Below are positions 1 through 13,000 of a stretch of 64,000 nt of DNA, piece after piece (position 1 is the first letter of the stretch; each line of letters starts with the position of its first letter). The notes below the pieces were generated by a model. That model saw only the letters and a program-made list of their open reading frames with translations, was not told the DNA's origin and did not search any database. Location: the NCBI RefSeq assembly GCF_023343835.1, contig NC_064433.1:180871777-180935776 (forward strand). The letters run 5' to 3'. The position numbers and the translations under genes are program-made. This DNA comes from Lagopus muta (taxonomy: Eukaryota > Chordata > Aves > Galliformes > Phasianidae).

Positions 1-1787
1 GAAATACATGTGCTGTACTAGAAAAGCCAGCACATTTCAAGATTCCCAGTAACATTTAAACAAAAAAAGAATGGAATAGAACTTGGCAGCCATGACTAAC
101 TGAAGTAAACTGCTGAGCACTGTCTTCATTAAAATGTATTGCCACAGGCTGCTAGTTTCTACATTAATAAAGTTGGAAGATAAGAATTCTTTGTAACTGA
201 TCTAGAAAACTTGGCTCTTTAAAAATAGAAACCGTATTTTACCAACCTGTAAACATTTTTTGCATGAAGCCAAAGGAATGCAAAGCAAGGGCTGTGAATA
301 ATTTATTGGATGTACAAAACAACTCATTTGAGGATTTGTTAATATCTTCAAACGTCTCCTGAAAATACGAGATGAGAAATTTTAGGCACTGCTATGTGTA
401 TAAATGTATTGCATAGAAAATCAAATGTACTTATCAACAAATAATCAATCTGATAGACGTTTTGATCTTTCTCTGTACACCTTGTAACTTCTTTCTCAAC
501 CTGAGTGTGATACATTAGAAGATAATACATGAATATTGCTTTGAAAATGAATGATACAAACTGTATCATGTCTTTAAAATTTACCATTATTTTTATCACT
601 TCAATTTCTCTTTAAATTTTATACAAATTTAATATACATTTATAAAATTTTTTATATAAATTTAAATCAAATAAGGCATCTATGGTGCTACAAAAGTAAA
701 GGTTTAATTTTCATCCCTTTTCCTTCAAGTCTGTTCAAATGTTATGCATGCGTTCTAATGTTATATTGTTTGAATATTTCAGGAGAAAAATATATATTTG
801 AAAATAAATTTATTTTCAAAATTTCTATTGGAATAGCTGCATAGCAATAATTTTAGTAGTAACTTAGTAAGAATGTAGTCACTGAAAAGAAAGGAGGAAC
901 AGCATTTGGCTTCACACACCCTTTATCTTTTCTCATGACGTTTTTCTTTACCTACAGGACTCTTATCACTGCTTTGTCACATATGGCAATCATCAGATCT
1001 GCTTTTATTTTTTTACACATTTCATTTATTTCACTTGTGGATTCTTCAGCTTTTTGATGAGGTCTCCTCAAGGTTATCCGAATCACTGAACTCATGTTTC
1101 TATGGCCAGAAGGAACTGAGAGGCAATGGCATCTTTAGATATTCCCAGTACAACAACACTGAATCTGCCTCTTTGCGACAGATGGGATTCATTAAACTGA
1201 TCTGATGCACAGCACAACCCCCAACGGATGCAACAGGCATGGCTAGGACATGCAGTATGGGATTAGGGATAAGTGGCCAGAAGTTCATCAAAACTGATTG
1301 CCTGAGTTTCTCACAGTGGGATGAAAGTCAGTGTTGCATTCCTCCTTACTAATATATCTTACGTAGTTTCTACTGCATATTTGCCACATCAAAAAAATGG
1401 TGAGCATCAGTTCCACATAATTAAAGAGTTATCAGTCCATTAAGCACAGCACGTATCCATGGGGAAAAGGCACAAATTCCCAACAAAAGACAGAACCATG
1501 TTTTCAGTTCTCCCAAAAAACCTCATTAATATTGTGGAGATATTCTCTTCGGAGAATTTATGCCATTTCCTTTATTTCTGATCCAACTATTTTTATATTT
1601 TCCCAGTGGGATGCAATCAACAACATGGAAGCAAACAGGCTTGTATGTGTGCTGAAATTATTACAGTATTACAAACACTAACCATTTTAGAACTGTATAG
1701 CAGAAGAGTTCATAAGTGAAAAAGACAAAATGGCCTGTAGCTACAATACATACTCTCCAAACAGCATTACTGCAGTGCATTACATGC
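1..1787. other. AT-rich intergenic DNA, nothing recognised
   Basis: This stretch is AT-rich with only short random open frames on both strands. I see no exon-like coding with splice signals, no RNA gene, and no repeat family that I can name. Confidence 0.5.
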
Positions 1788-2150
1788 TGCAGTGCGGTGA
1801 CATCAGCCAGCTGTGAGATGCCCACCAGCCACTCACTGTCCCTCCTCAGCAGGACAGGGGTTAACTGGATGAAAATGCTCATTGGGTTGGGATGCTGACA
1901 GGGAGATCAGTTACAAGTTATTGTCATGGGCAAAACAAACTTGAGTTAGAAATAAATATTTTTTTCCAGATAAAATAGGCTTGAATAGTAAGAAACAAAA
2001 ATTAATAAAAAGCCTACTTGCCACCATACTCTCTTTTTCCAGGCTCGATTCACTGTCCCACACCACAGAGCTGCCATACCTGGCACAGGATCCATCAGAG
2101 GTCCCTGTAATGGCCTACTGGAGCCAGGAGTGTAGAAGCACGCTGGACAT
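1788..2150 (-). mobile_element. ERV-type LTR fragment (avian, degenerate)
   Basis: A diverged piece of an avian endogenous-retrovirus LTR. Read from 1788 it begins TGCAGTGCGGTGACATCAG, then shows a short cluster reading CCACTCACTGTCCCTCCTCAG and a segment around 1910-1960 containing GGGCAAAACAAACTTGAG. I recognise this as the terminal region of a common bird LTR family, probably ERVL-like. Compared with the + strand LTR at 48.4 kb, the matching blocks run in reverse, so this copy lies on the - strand. The right edge meets a CR1 element at about 2158. No internal retroviral coding sequence is present. The family assignment is from memory of avian repeats. Confidence 0.45.
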
Positions 2151-2157
2151 CTAAATG

Positions 2158-2870
2158 CAGCCCCAAACCTCCTGCTGTGGGCAGGGCTGCCTCCCACCAG
2201 ACCAGGCTGCCCAGGGTCCCACCCAGCCTGGCCACCTCCAGGAGTGGGGCTTACACAGCTTCTCTAGGCAGCTTGTGCTAGGGCCTTACTGTCCTCTGAG
2301 TAAAGAATTTCTGCCTGACATCCAAACAAAATCTCCTCTCTTTTAGTTTAAAGCCATTCCCTTTTGTCTTATCACAATCAGACGTGTAAAACATTGATCT
2401 CCCTCCAGTTTATAAGCTCCCCCCAAGTAATGGAAGGCTGCAGAGAGGTCTCCTCAGAGCCTTCTCCAAACTAAATAAGCCCAGCTCACTAAGCCTTTCT
2501 TCATAAGAGAGGTGCTCCAGCCCTCTTCATGGCCTTCCTCTGGACCCACTCCAACGGATGCACATCTTTCTTGTACTGGGGGCTGCAGGCCTGGACACAG
2601 TACTCCAGGGGGAGCCTCACAAGGCAGAAAGTTATCATCAAACTTGCTGAGGGTACACTCTACCCACCAAATAGTCCAGCCTTCAAATCCATCTCTCCCT
2701 AGTTTATAGATAAGGATGTGGTGTGGGAGCACCAAAGGCCCTGCACAAGTCCAGGTAGATGACATCAATTGCCCTTCTGTTTTCCATCGATGCTGTCAGT
2801 CTGATAAAGAAGGCCACCATACAGGTCAGGCAGATCAGAGGATGTTCTGAGATCACCTGGGTGTAAGTTT
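2158..2870 (-). mobile_element. CR1 LINE fragment, reverse orientation
   Basis: Reverse-complement CR1 sequence. The left part carries the 3' region (an antisense GCAGGGCTGCCTCCCACCAG block, then a CCTCCAGGAGTGGGG block). The middle shows the antisense of the reverse-transcriptase C-terminal region (GTTTAAAGCCATTCCC, then GGTCTCCTCAGAGCCTTCTC, then CTGGACCCACTCC). The last 150 bases are a less certain upstream part. It is broken by indels and stops, so it has no coding capacity. The terminal ATTCTRTG repeats are not visible at the left edge. Confidence 0.85.
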
Positions 2871-2879
2871 CAAAACATG

Positions 2880-4704
2880 GTAACTGGCCTATCAAAGAGC
2901 AGTATGGACTGTCCTGTGTAGCCTAAAATTTTATCCTCAGGTCAGCACAATAAGAGGCAAATGTGCTACATTGGCCCTATATGTGGGCTCCATACTACAA
3001 GGACTTCTGTTGTCAACAGCACAACTGGGGTGCTCTGTGCTGTCCCTAATCTTCATCTGAGGCCATTAAAGAAGCACAGTTCTCTTACTGTTCTCCTTGG
3101 AAATTGTCCATACCCTATGGAATTCCTTACAGATTCACAAGAAGCTGCGTGTGACTGATATTCTGAATTTACTGATTGAAATATTGCCATGCATTACGTT
3201 CAATTCCAGGGCAGACTTCAAAGATTTTCCCCAACATTTCATAATGTACTTGGGTTTTTATTGTTGTTGTTGTTGTTTTTTAATATTCACTTTCTCAGAA
3301 AATTGTAAGGCTAAGTCAACAATAATACTACAGTCCTGGGTCATAATGATACCTCAGTAACATCTCAAAATCATGGCAGAATCTTTGTTTTACCAATGTA
3401 TACAAGCAATTTTTATTATTCAAATGCCTCTGGGGTCAGCTTTGCCATGAAAGACAACACAATGCTCTTTTAATTCCTAGGAATGGAATCCCATTTATTG
3501 CTTTTCTATCATTAATTTTTGTTATATTTTGAACGAATGAAACTGCTAATCAGATAACGAAACAAATGTACAAAATTAGAATAGCGTCCAGATGAGATCC
3601 AGAGCCTTCAGCTAATTGGCAATTTAAAACCTGTACCCTTGTTTCCACTCCCTCTGTTCTGATTTTTGAGCCAGACCTCTCCCAGAAATGCCAGTGCTCA
3701 TAAAGGAAGTGCACCAGTCATGTTTTGCAAAGCCAAGTATGACATTCTCATGGTACTCAAAGAGTCAAGAAAAAAATATGTGTTTAACATAAGAATATTT
3801 TTAAACGAATCTATCAAGATAAATACGAGATATGTTTCAAAACTGTACTATGAAAACCTTTTTCTTTTTACACTTCAATTGGAAGAGTGTACCAACTTGT
3901 AAGATGACGCATACTGCAGTTAATAGCAAGCTTGAGATAACAAGACGTCTGGACCTAGTTAGTGTTGGGATCAGGATTTATGTCACTAGGATAAGTGCAA
4001 AAAGAGACCAGAAGCAGCAGCAGGGAGATCTCACTTTATTAAGAGAGCACTCCAAAGCAAACCGTGACCAGCTCACCAGCCCTGCACACTCATTTGCAGG
4101 TAGCCAGCTCCTTCAGGCTCTGCATCAGTGAAAGATATTCGCTTCACTCCTTTTTATTAAAGATTATAAAAGCTTTTACATCATTACTATTCATCTTCAT
4201 GTTTTATTATTTACTATTTCTTCCAATTTTCCATATATGATTGTTCAAAGCAATAAAAAGTAGAAATCTTTGCCGTGATCAGCAAACTATTAGGTGTGGG
4301 AAAAAAACTATCATTTTACAGAATACAACATGTACAGAAATATTTTAAAAGCCCAACTTTTATTGAAGTGTGTTCTGCATATTCCTTCTGTCTCTATTTC
4401 AAACTATTTTCTATTTCATTTTTAATCTTGAGATTTCTACTCAATGATTGTCATAGCATGCTTACTCTAATTTAGGTTATTGTCTCTGGAACCAGGATCT
4501 CTTCACATGTTTAGTTTTACATGGTGGTTGTATTCATCTTTCTGGAATGTTCATTTCATAAAAACTAACCTAACAATGCTGTGTTCATAATAGGCCAGTA
4601 TTAACGTGCATTGGAAACAAGGAGAGCACCAGCATCCTCATCCTTCATGGACATGACAGAAGGACCTAAAAATGAACTGTTGAGCACAAGCAGGAACAGC
4701 TCAG
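2880..4704. other. Intergenic DNA with a short TTG run
   Basis: No gene or named repeat was recognised. A (TTG)5 simple repeat sits at about 3260-3276. Open frames here are short, lack codon bias and have no plausible splice partners. Confidence 0.45.
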
Positions 4705-5206
4705 TGCTGGGAGCCCCAGCCCCCCTTGGAGCGGGTCCAGAGAAGGGCCACTAAGATGATCAGAGGGCTGGAGCACCTCTCCTGTGAGGAAAGGTTGAGG
4801 GAACTGGGCTTGTTCAGCTTTGAAAAGAAAAGGCTCGGGGGTGACCTCATTGTGGCCTTCCAATACTTGGAGGAAGCATATAAACAGGAGGGGGAACGGC
4901 TGTTTACAAGGGTGGGTAGTGAAAGGACAAGGGGGAATGGTCTTAAACTGAGACAGGGGAGGTTTAGGTTAGATATTAGGAGGAAGATTTCCACTCAGAG
5001 GGTGGTGACGCACTGGAACAGATTGCCCAAGGAGGCTGTGGATGCCCCATCCCTGGAGGCATTCAAGGCCAGGCTGGATGTGGCTCTGGGCAGCCTGGTC
5101 TGGTGGTTGGTGACCCTGCACATAGCAGGGGGTTGGAAAGTGATGATCATTGTGGTCTTTTTCTACCCAGGACATTCTATGATTCTGTGATGCTGTGATT
5201 CTATGA
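4705..5206 (+). mobile_element. CR1 LINE 3' fragment with open RT C-terminus
   Basis: A 5'-truncated CR1 element covering the end of ORF2 and the 3' UTR. An uninterrupted frame from 4726 to 5190 encodes the C-terminal tail of the CR1 reverse-transcriptase protein (motifs [55 protein letters not shown]). The element ends at 5173-5206 in the CR1-diagnostic repeated ATTCTATG/ATTCTGTG octamers. The intact frame and close match to the copy at 51.6 kb suggest a relatively young subfamily. It is a dead fragment because the catalytic RT and endonuclease regions are missing. Confidence 0.93.
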
Positions 5207-8200
5207 ATATACTCCTTGTAACAGCAGCATTCACGCAAGACCCACAGAGACCACAGCAATGGCTCAGGCCTCTTTACCTCTTGATGCTGTAATAATGCAG
5301 AGGCAAAACAACAGATTCATGTGAAAACTAGGACACTTCTAGCAATGGACATCTGTTGTTAACAGAGTCACTCCACTTGACTACATGCTTCCTGGCTACA
5401 GTCCATCTTTAAAAAAATTATTCCTCTTAGCATCTGCTTAAATTGTATCAAACTAACATAGTTTTAAAATTTTGTTTTGTGGAATCCTTTATTTACACAC
5501 ATGACTTTCATACATTCCATCCAAAAGTATGAAGGATTCCCTTCATATTCAACACAAAAATATTTTGGACCAAAAATTCCACTTAGAGGAATGAGAAGGA
5601 AAAGCATTTGAATATACTAGCCCCTTGTCAAATATCATAAAGCAGTTCATTCTGTGAGAGAGTACAGCCAATTTCACAGATGCCAGGACTAAAAATACAT
5701 TTTTTTAAGACTTATCTAGAAGCATAAGCCTACTCTAGTGATACATGTGTCATGAGATTAGCCTACAGTGAGAGAAGGAAACAATTATGTTTCCTGAGAG
5801 TACCAAATACAAACCATCTGAACTAAACGGAGACAGACAAATTAATCTCTGAGTCACATCAGTGTAAGTCCAGAACGTCTCCAGATATTTATGAAAGCCT
5901 CCCTGGACTGAATCCAGGTAACATGAAATATAATTAATCCCATCCTACAGATAATAAAAACAACACTTCCGGATGTTTTTATTCCATATTGTAAAGCATT
6001 TACTTTTTCTGTCCATTCAAACGTACTTTAATATGATCAGAAGTGTCATATTCCCTTTCCTTCCCATTTTTTTCTGAAGGGTAATGTAGTGAAAATGAGT
6101 CTACTTCAGGGAAGAGAAAGAACTTCAACCAAGATCTTTCACTCACGTGAAGGGGAAACTATGGATTACTAGACTGTCCAAAATTATGAAATCCATTCAG
6201 CACAAAGGAACTTTGACTGATTTTCAGTTTTTGCATTAACTCAGATGTAGTCAGAAGTTTTCTAGTTCAGCTTGAGGACAGCTGAGGTTTTATCTCACTT
6301 TTTTTGTTTTTTTTCCCTCTCATTGGAAATGCAGATTGGTTAACACTGGCTAAACAGATTGACACTCTGGTCAATATTGGTTCTCATCTCACTTAAGGGC
6401 AGGTTTCTACAGAGCCTGTGTTAAATCTGCACCAAGCAGCATGAATTAAAATTACTCTTGACAGTATTTCAGCAAAATATGTTGCATGTTCCTGTATTTT
6501 CCTGAACAGGAGCACTCTGCTGAGCCTGCAATGTTCCTTTAACTCTGACATCTCAGAATATAAAAGCAACAAATCATCTATTATGTTTGGAATAAGACCT
6601 TTGGGGTGGGTAATCAAAACTTTTACAAGATGGATCTAGACACAGCAGACATCAAACTAAGTAAAGGCTGGGAATTTCTGTTCTGGGTGTAACCTAACTT
6701 AACGTTACTCAAGAGAAAGGAGACTGCTGATAAAGTATGTCAACGGGAGAGATGGCAGTCTCGCTGATGAGATATAGGAAAGCTATAGTGGTTAAAACTT
6801 TCACTGAGTAAATACTGAGTCTACATTTTTTACTACTGTTTCCACTGTTACAAACAGTTGTGGTATCACCTCTGCAAAGTGGTGATTGCACTACAATTGC
6901 ACTTAGCCAGCAACCCCATTATTGTCACAGACAACAGCAAGAAGTTATCTACCTTGAACTCCTCCCACTCATCCCCAAAGTGTCTGTAAGCTTCCACTAT
7001 AAACTGAGGTCAAAATAAGGAGTCCGTTGCACTTGATTTTCATTAGGTGCTTCGATCTTTGTAGAGAAACTGCTGTATAAGAGAAAAGTGCACTAACAAC
7101 GTTACTCAGATATCTTGAGAAAGGAAGATAGCTAATAAAGAGAGATGGCAGACTATGGAAGTGAACTTCTGTGGAAGAAGAATGAAACTACCTATCTGAA
7201 TGTCAGGGCCATGAGCGCATTAATGAACCTGAATGGATAACAACAAACCCTGGGGCTTCCATCCACGTGCCCTCTGCTCATTCATTCAGAGCTCAGCTTC
7301 ACCTCAGGCCTGCCCTTAGTGACTGACAATGGGAGCAGCACCATGTTCTGCCCCATCCCCTGCACTGACCTTGGGCTTATGTCACAGACTTGTTCCTGAA
7401 CCATCTCCTGACTTCCCACCTGGACTCCCTGGATCGGTCTCATCACCATGTCTGAGACTGTTGGCTGACCACCATGTGACTGTCACCTGGCTGTTCACAC
7501 CCTGGGATTACACCTGGTCACAGAGCTCCCGCATGTGCTGCTGCCACCCCTTGCACACAGACATCTGCTCCAGGGGTAGCCCCATTTTTGCTGCTCCCTG
7601 ACACAGAAAACAACAAGCAAGATTAGGAAGAGAAAAAGAAAACCCTCACCAACCCGAGCTTTATTAGGAAATCTTGATCATTAATTAGACTATGTACCAG
7701 AAGGAGACGGTAACTTCCACTAGATTTTCCCAGCACTTAGCATATGAACAACTCCCTTCCACCCCCAGGTATAACTGTCCAAAAGTCACGTCCCTAGTGA
7801 AATGAGATCATGTCAAAACAATAAGCATCAATTTTTCCAGCACCTCTGTCTCTACACAGTAAAGAGCCTGTACTGATTTTCAACACATCTCAGTTCCTGC
7901 TAACTCACCACTTCTACTGCAGTTATGTACATATCTCCCATGATGTCACTGTTTGATGTAGTTTGACTGCTCTTCTCCTGCAGATATACAAGTTGAGCAA
8001 TGTTAATAAGGCTAGCCCCAAAATTGTTTCCAGTCTGTCCTGAGCCTGATGCCTGCTAGAGTTGTGCAAGAGCTGAAGGACTTGGATAATTAATACTTTA
8101 CCTTCTAAACACTTATCTCAATAGAAAACTCCCACTGCAGCTTTGCTCTTATAACTAGAAGCCCTTATGCTTGCCAACAGATGTATTTTACCATTATTGG

Positions 8201-8731
8201 AGTAAGGCTAGCTGCAGAGATTATTCCTACTGCTGTCATAACAAAAAGCTTTGGGGAATCAATTCAGAAAATTCACAGGAAAAAAATGCACGTTGGTCTT
8301 CACATACCTTACTCAGAAGAATTGGATAGGGAGCAAAGAACAGAGGCATAAGAAAACCCCATAGGTATAACAGACATCTATTTCCACCAAGTACAAAACC
8401 TTTGCTCAAAATTTTAGTTTAGCACTCCGCAGGACTTACAGAGCAAATGTGTGTAGCGGGGTTACGTAGGAGGTAAGCCAGGGCTTGAGCAGTTCCTAAA
8501 TTCAGCTTCACAGCTGTGTCTATCATCCAGACAGGCCCTTCCTCTTGTCCGTAGATGCTGTGCTCAGCATGCAAATATCTCTGTGTTACAGCGATGTGGA
8601 GGTGTTGTGTTAGACATCCTACTGTGACTTTTACAAAGTCACACATTAAAATCTTTTCTTATTAGACTGCAGTCTGTTGCAGCATATGCAGTTATTTTTT
8701 CTTCCTTTCTAGCTGTTTTAATTTGTAAGAA
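5207..8731. other. Intergenic DNA, mostly unrecognised
   Basis: No gene is supported. A weak local direct duplication is visible between about 6700-6765 and 7097-7160, both containing AACGTTACTCA, GAGAAAGGA, ATAAAG and AGAGATGGCAG. A GC-richer patch at 7320-7600 gives a 90-codon frame, but it has no homology that I recognise and no splice context. Confidence 0.45.
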
Positions 8732-8970
8732 CACAGAATCACAGAATAGTTTGGGTTCGAAGGAACCTAACAGTCCACCCAGCCCCAACCCCTGCCATGG
8801 GCTGGTTGCCCCCCCCCACCAGCTCAGCTGCCCAGGACCCATCCAGCTTGGCCTTGAGCACCTCCAGGGATGGAGCACCACAGCTCTCTGGGCAGCTGCG
8901 CCAGGGGCTTCACTGCCCTGAGTGAAAATCTTCCCCGATGTCTAATCTAAATCTCTCCTTAGTTTCCAAC
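8732..8970 (-). mobile_element. CR1 LINE 3' end, reverse orientation
   Basis: The fragment starts with the antisense octamer end (CACAGAATCACAGAATAG) and continues through the antisense CR1 3' UTR and last coding part (CCATGGGCTGGTTGCC, GCCTTGAGCACCTCCAGGGA, GCTCTCTGGGCAGCTG, CAGGGGCTTCACTGCC). It is heavily 5'-truncated. It lies just upstream of the TMEM123 CpG island. Confidence 0.92.
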
Positions 8971-9330
8971 ATCGATTTTAAGTTAGAATTACACAAGAAA
9001 ACTGAAAAGTGTTGAAAACGGTTGTTCCCTTCGACTGTTTTCTACAGCCCTCATAGTTGATTTCACAGCTAACGAAGGATAAGTTTGTCCAAGCACGTGG
9101 GAAAACTTCAGATCCCTCTGCGGCCTTAAATCCTGACGGCGCGAAGCACGAGCAGAGGCACAACGATGCGTGCCTCCTCAGCCCCACCCCGAGCCTGCGT
9201 CGAGCCGCTCCGGGCGGGCCGTGCAGCCATGGCCGCCTCTCGGGCCCGCCCCGCTCGCCCCGCCCCGCGCGGACAGGCAGCGCCCGGCGTGCCGCAGCCA
9301 TCCCGGCACCGCGCGGCTGTCTCCGAGGCC

Positions 9331-9400
9331 ATGCGGCTCTTCCCTCCCGGCGCTGCCTGCGCGCTGCGGGCGCTCGCGCTGCTGCTTCTGCTCGGCCCCC
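9331..9400 (+). CDS. TMEM123: TMEM123 coding exon 1 (signal peptide)
   Basis: Begins with ATG at 9331 (context GAGGCCATGC) and ends at the donor GTGAGT at 9401, phase 1. It encodes MRLFPPGAACALRALALLLL followed by LGP, most of the signal peptide. Confidence 0.9.
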
Positions 9401-9972
9401 GTGAGTAGCGGCAGCGTGGGACGGGCGGTCCGCGGGGCGATGCCCGTGGCCGCGTCCCCGGCGCGGGGAGCGCTGGGGGCTGCGGCTCGGCTCGGCTCGG
9501 CTCGGGGCGGCGGCGGCGGGCCCTCGGCCGGGAAGTTGTGTGTGCCGTGCTGGGGTGGGCTACGTTCGTTTCCCGCCCGCGTGGCTCGCGGCGCTGCGTT
9601 CCGTATTGCTGCGCGGGCTGCGCTGCCCGCCTTCGGGCGCTGTCCTGGCGGCCGGAGGGTCCCGCTGCTTTCCAGCTCCGCCGTCGGGGCGGACGGTGCG
9701 CTGTGTGTGTTGCCCTGCGCTACGGCGGCGCGTCCGCTCCGGGACTGACCCAATTTCTCGAGCCCGGTTCGGGTGGCAGACGACCACGTTCAGGCGATAA
9801 GTGAAGTGCGCTCAGATAAAAGGCGAGATGCAGAAATCTGAGCTGCCTGTGCTGCTCTTTCGAAGGCTGAAATGCCCCATGCTGTACGTCACAGCTTTCT
9901 AAAGTAAAGATGCAGGGGAAAAAAAAAAAAAAGTACCAAGATTAACTTGAACGAAAGAACGTTATTGCACTA

Positions 9973-10019
<47 letters not shown>

Positions 10020-13000
10020 TTTTTAAAAAAGATTTTTAAAAATGTATTTGCAATGTGCGTCCCGCCCTGCTGGGATGCTGGCATCACTGTGCTGTGCCAG
10101 GCTGCCACCTGCCCCTGTACAGGTGGGCCTCGGCTGCCTTTGGCTGCATGGTTCTGCCCTTGTGTGCTGTGGCTGCTCCCAGGGCAAGGCCCGGCTCACC
10201 ACCATGAGGCACTCAGGTGTGCTCCTTCCATTACACTTGGTTGTGTGATCTCCGTTATAACCTGCTCACAAAAACCATGCCCTTTTGAGGCTCACCTCAG
10301 TGCACCTGCAGAGGTACCGGCTGTGGGGTGGGGCAGGGAGCCCCGCAGAAGTTCCTGGGTTTCAGTGTGTTTGGATGTGCCTGGTTAGAACGCAGCTGTG
10401 TTTGGGTCGGCCTCCACTTATTCAGAAATTGAAGTTTGTGTTTCTTCCAGCAGCATTACTGTGCTTCGCGAGGAGTGCTGCATGAGAAAGTGAGAAACTC
10501 AACAAATAGTATGGGTTACAAAACATGAAAGTGGCAGCAGGTTTGCGCTCATTCCTGTTAAGATTTTAGGGCCAACTGGTTATTTCCATGTGATGCTGTT
10601 CTTTTTACTCTGCTAGAAAGTTTGTTTCTGTGTCAGGTAAGTAGAAGAAACATTTAGCAAAATATTATGATCTACAAAAATCCAAGAACCCACTGTTCTG
10701 TAAAATCCAGCTGGATCTACGACATCTTCCTTTCAAGTACTGAAGACATACTTAGAAGCAGGAGGAGACTGACTTTTTACACAGTCTAGTAGTGGTGGGG
10801 CAACAGGGAATGGCTTAAAGGAAGGTTAAGGTTAGATGTTATGAGGAAATTCTTTACTCAGAGGTGCGGCCCTGGCACAGCTGCCCAGAGAGCTGTGGTG
10901 CCCCATTCCTGGAGGTGCTGAAGAGCAGACTGGATGGGCCCTGGGCAGACTGGTGGGGGGAGCAATCAGCATATGGCAGGGGTTGGAACTGAGTGATGTT
11001 TAAGGTCCCTTCCAGCTCAAACCACTCTGTCGTTCTGTGATCTCAGTGAGGAGACAAAAGGCAGCCCACCCCATCCAGCTCATTCAAAAGACAGCTACAG
11101 CATCTCTGGTGGGCGCACCTGCACTGAGCTGCTCATGAGACCAGGAAAAAGCAGCAGCAGTGTCTCCAGGCCTGATAATGAGTGTGGTGTTTTGGATGTG
11201 GTATGTCTCTGTACTTCATTTAAATCCTTGCATGGCAGCAAAAGGTGTAGCTGTGTTTCAGTCTCAAACTGACTGAAGCTGAGTATCAGTTTTATCCCTG
11301 CTGTTTCCATAGGCATCTGCGTAATGGTTTCTTTTGCAAGACTGTGAGATGGATTTCACAATGCTGAGGCATGGCAACCTTTCCAAATTGCTGCAGAGGT
11401 AATCCTGTGTGATCTCTGTGCCGGGCTCATGCAACAACCTTCTGTTAGCTCAAGGCCGTTTGAAAAATCAGTATCAAAATCCCTTGCTGAGTCAAGGGAA
11501 AAAGAAGAACGGAGCGTTCAGATAGCAAGTCTTGGGAGTTACAGTTTGTCAGATTTACAGATTGCCTGTTGCAATGGATTTAGGGCCACTGGGTAGTTCA
11601 TGTTTCAATCTCCAGAATTTGAGTTTCATCTGTTCCCACTGGAAGTTGGAGCATGCTGGGGGTGGTGGTGTTCCTGTTGCTGCTGTTACCACTCCAGCAC
11701 TGTGACTCAAACATGTTTGGATTGATCAAAGGCCGCTGTGCCAGCACAGATCTTCGCAGCAAGCTGTGCGCTGTCAGTGCCTCCCTACTTTGTTGTTGTT
11801 ATATTTAAACTAACAGAAGCAGAATGGCTTGGAGATAAACCTACCTCCTTAACCTGCTTTGCATCAAACTTGAAAAGGAAAGGTTCCCAGGCACAGTTTG
11901 GATGACTTTTGAAATGTCCACAAAGTGAATATGTAAAGCTGTGCTTAGAATAAAACATGAGTCCTATTCCAACATCTTTCTGGAGCGCTGGGTTTAGTTA
12001 AGCCAGGGTATAAAGCCTGAGAATGCTCAGAGATGTGCTTATCTTCCTCATGAGTGTGGATGTGAGCAGACCACCCCATCTCACGCTGGGAACTGCCTGA
12101 GTTGTGCCACTGTTGGTGCGTGGGTCTCCTGCCCGACTGCACCTGCAGGGAGCTGCAATTCAGTGTGTGCCTCAGTTGGAGACTGTGCATTTCTAACATT
12201 AAGAGCTTGTGGGAATTACCCACCGTGTTGGTTTTTACCGGATACAGTGAAATTATGTCAATTTAGAATTACATCCTGTTTATTTTCAGCTCTCACATCT
12301 ATTTCTGTATTTGAACACTGCTTCTGGAAGCTACCTTCCAGCCAAAGCTGGAGGAACTGGATTGGTTCTGCTCTTCTGGAAGTTTGTGTGTCCAGATTGT
12401 CTCAGGCTTACAACTTCATATGCATCACACCACCAAAACTACAGAGAGGCCCTGAAAGTGCTTGCTGCAACCAGCTGTGCTGTGGCATCTGGCAGGAAGC
12501 ACGCCTGCCTGCAGTGCACCCCAGCCCGCCACAGGCACTGCTGTTTGTAGCTGCACCTCTGCTTGACCTTGAAGAGAGGAACGCATGGAGCTGTATGATG
12601 AAAAGCCTGCTTGTCCCCTTTCTCTGTCCTTTTGTGGTATCTGGAGCTTTGGTGCGTTGTCAGAATCAGGCATTTCCTTGATTCAGTGCATCATGAAGAA
12701 TGAACACAAAGATCTTTTTTCTCCTCTGAATCACAGCATGAGCAAACAACAGCAGATTTTCTCCTCCCAGGATTTCACACCCCAACATTTCAGCTCATCC
12801 TGTGGCCTCAAAAGGCATATTTGCTCATGCACAGAGCTTCCTTGCTGCCACATCTATGCAGAAGGGTATAATGCTTCTCCCTTTGCTGTGACCTAGGATG
12901 TGCTTACAGTTTCCCTGGCTAAAGCCTCCTGGTTTCCCCAGTGACTGATGTACACATCTTGGATACTAAACCCACTGTTTGGGGATGGAGAACAGTTTGG

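Larger units (their letters stand above)
9120..9800 (+). promoter_or_regulatory. TMEM123: CpG island / TMEM123 promoter and first exon
   Basis: A sharply GC- and CpG-rich block in AT-rich surroundings, with GC-box-like runs (GGGCGGGCC, CCCCGCCCCGCG) upstream of the start codon and a (GGCTC)n plus (CGG)n run downstream in intron 1. I see no clear TATA box near the start, which fits a dispersed CpG-island promoter. The transcription start is not determinable from sequence alone but should lie within about 9150-9330. Open frames here on both strands are compositional artefacts. Confidence 0.8.

Noticed and set aside
7329..7601. 90-codon frame in a GC-richer patch
   Set aside because: No recognisable protein features, no splice partners, and composition alone can explain it.
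9170..9753. 191-192-codon open frames on both strands over the TMEM123 CpG island
   Set aside because: High GC content removes stop codons on all frames; residues are Ala/Arg/Pro/Gly-rich with no domain, and the real exon 1 uses a different frame and ends at a GTGAGT donor.
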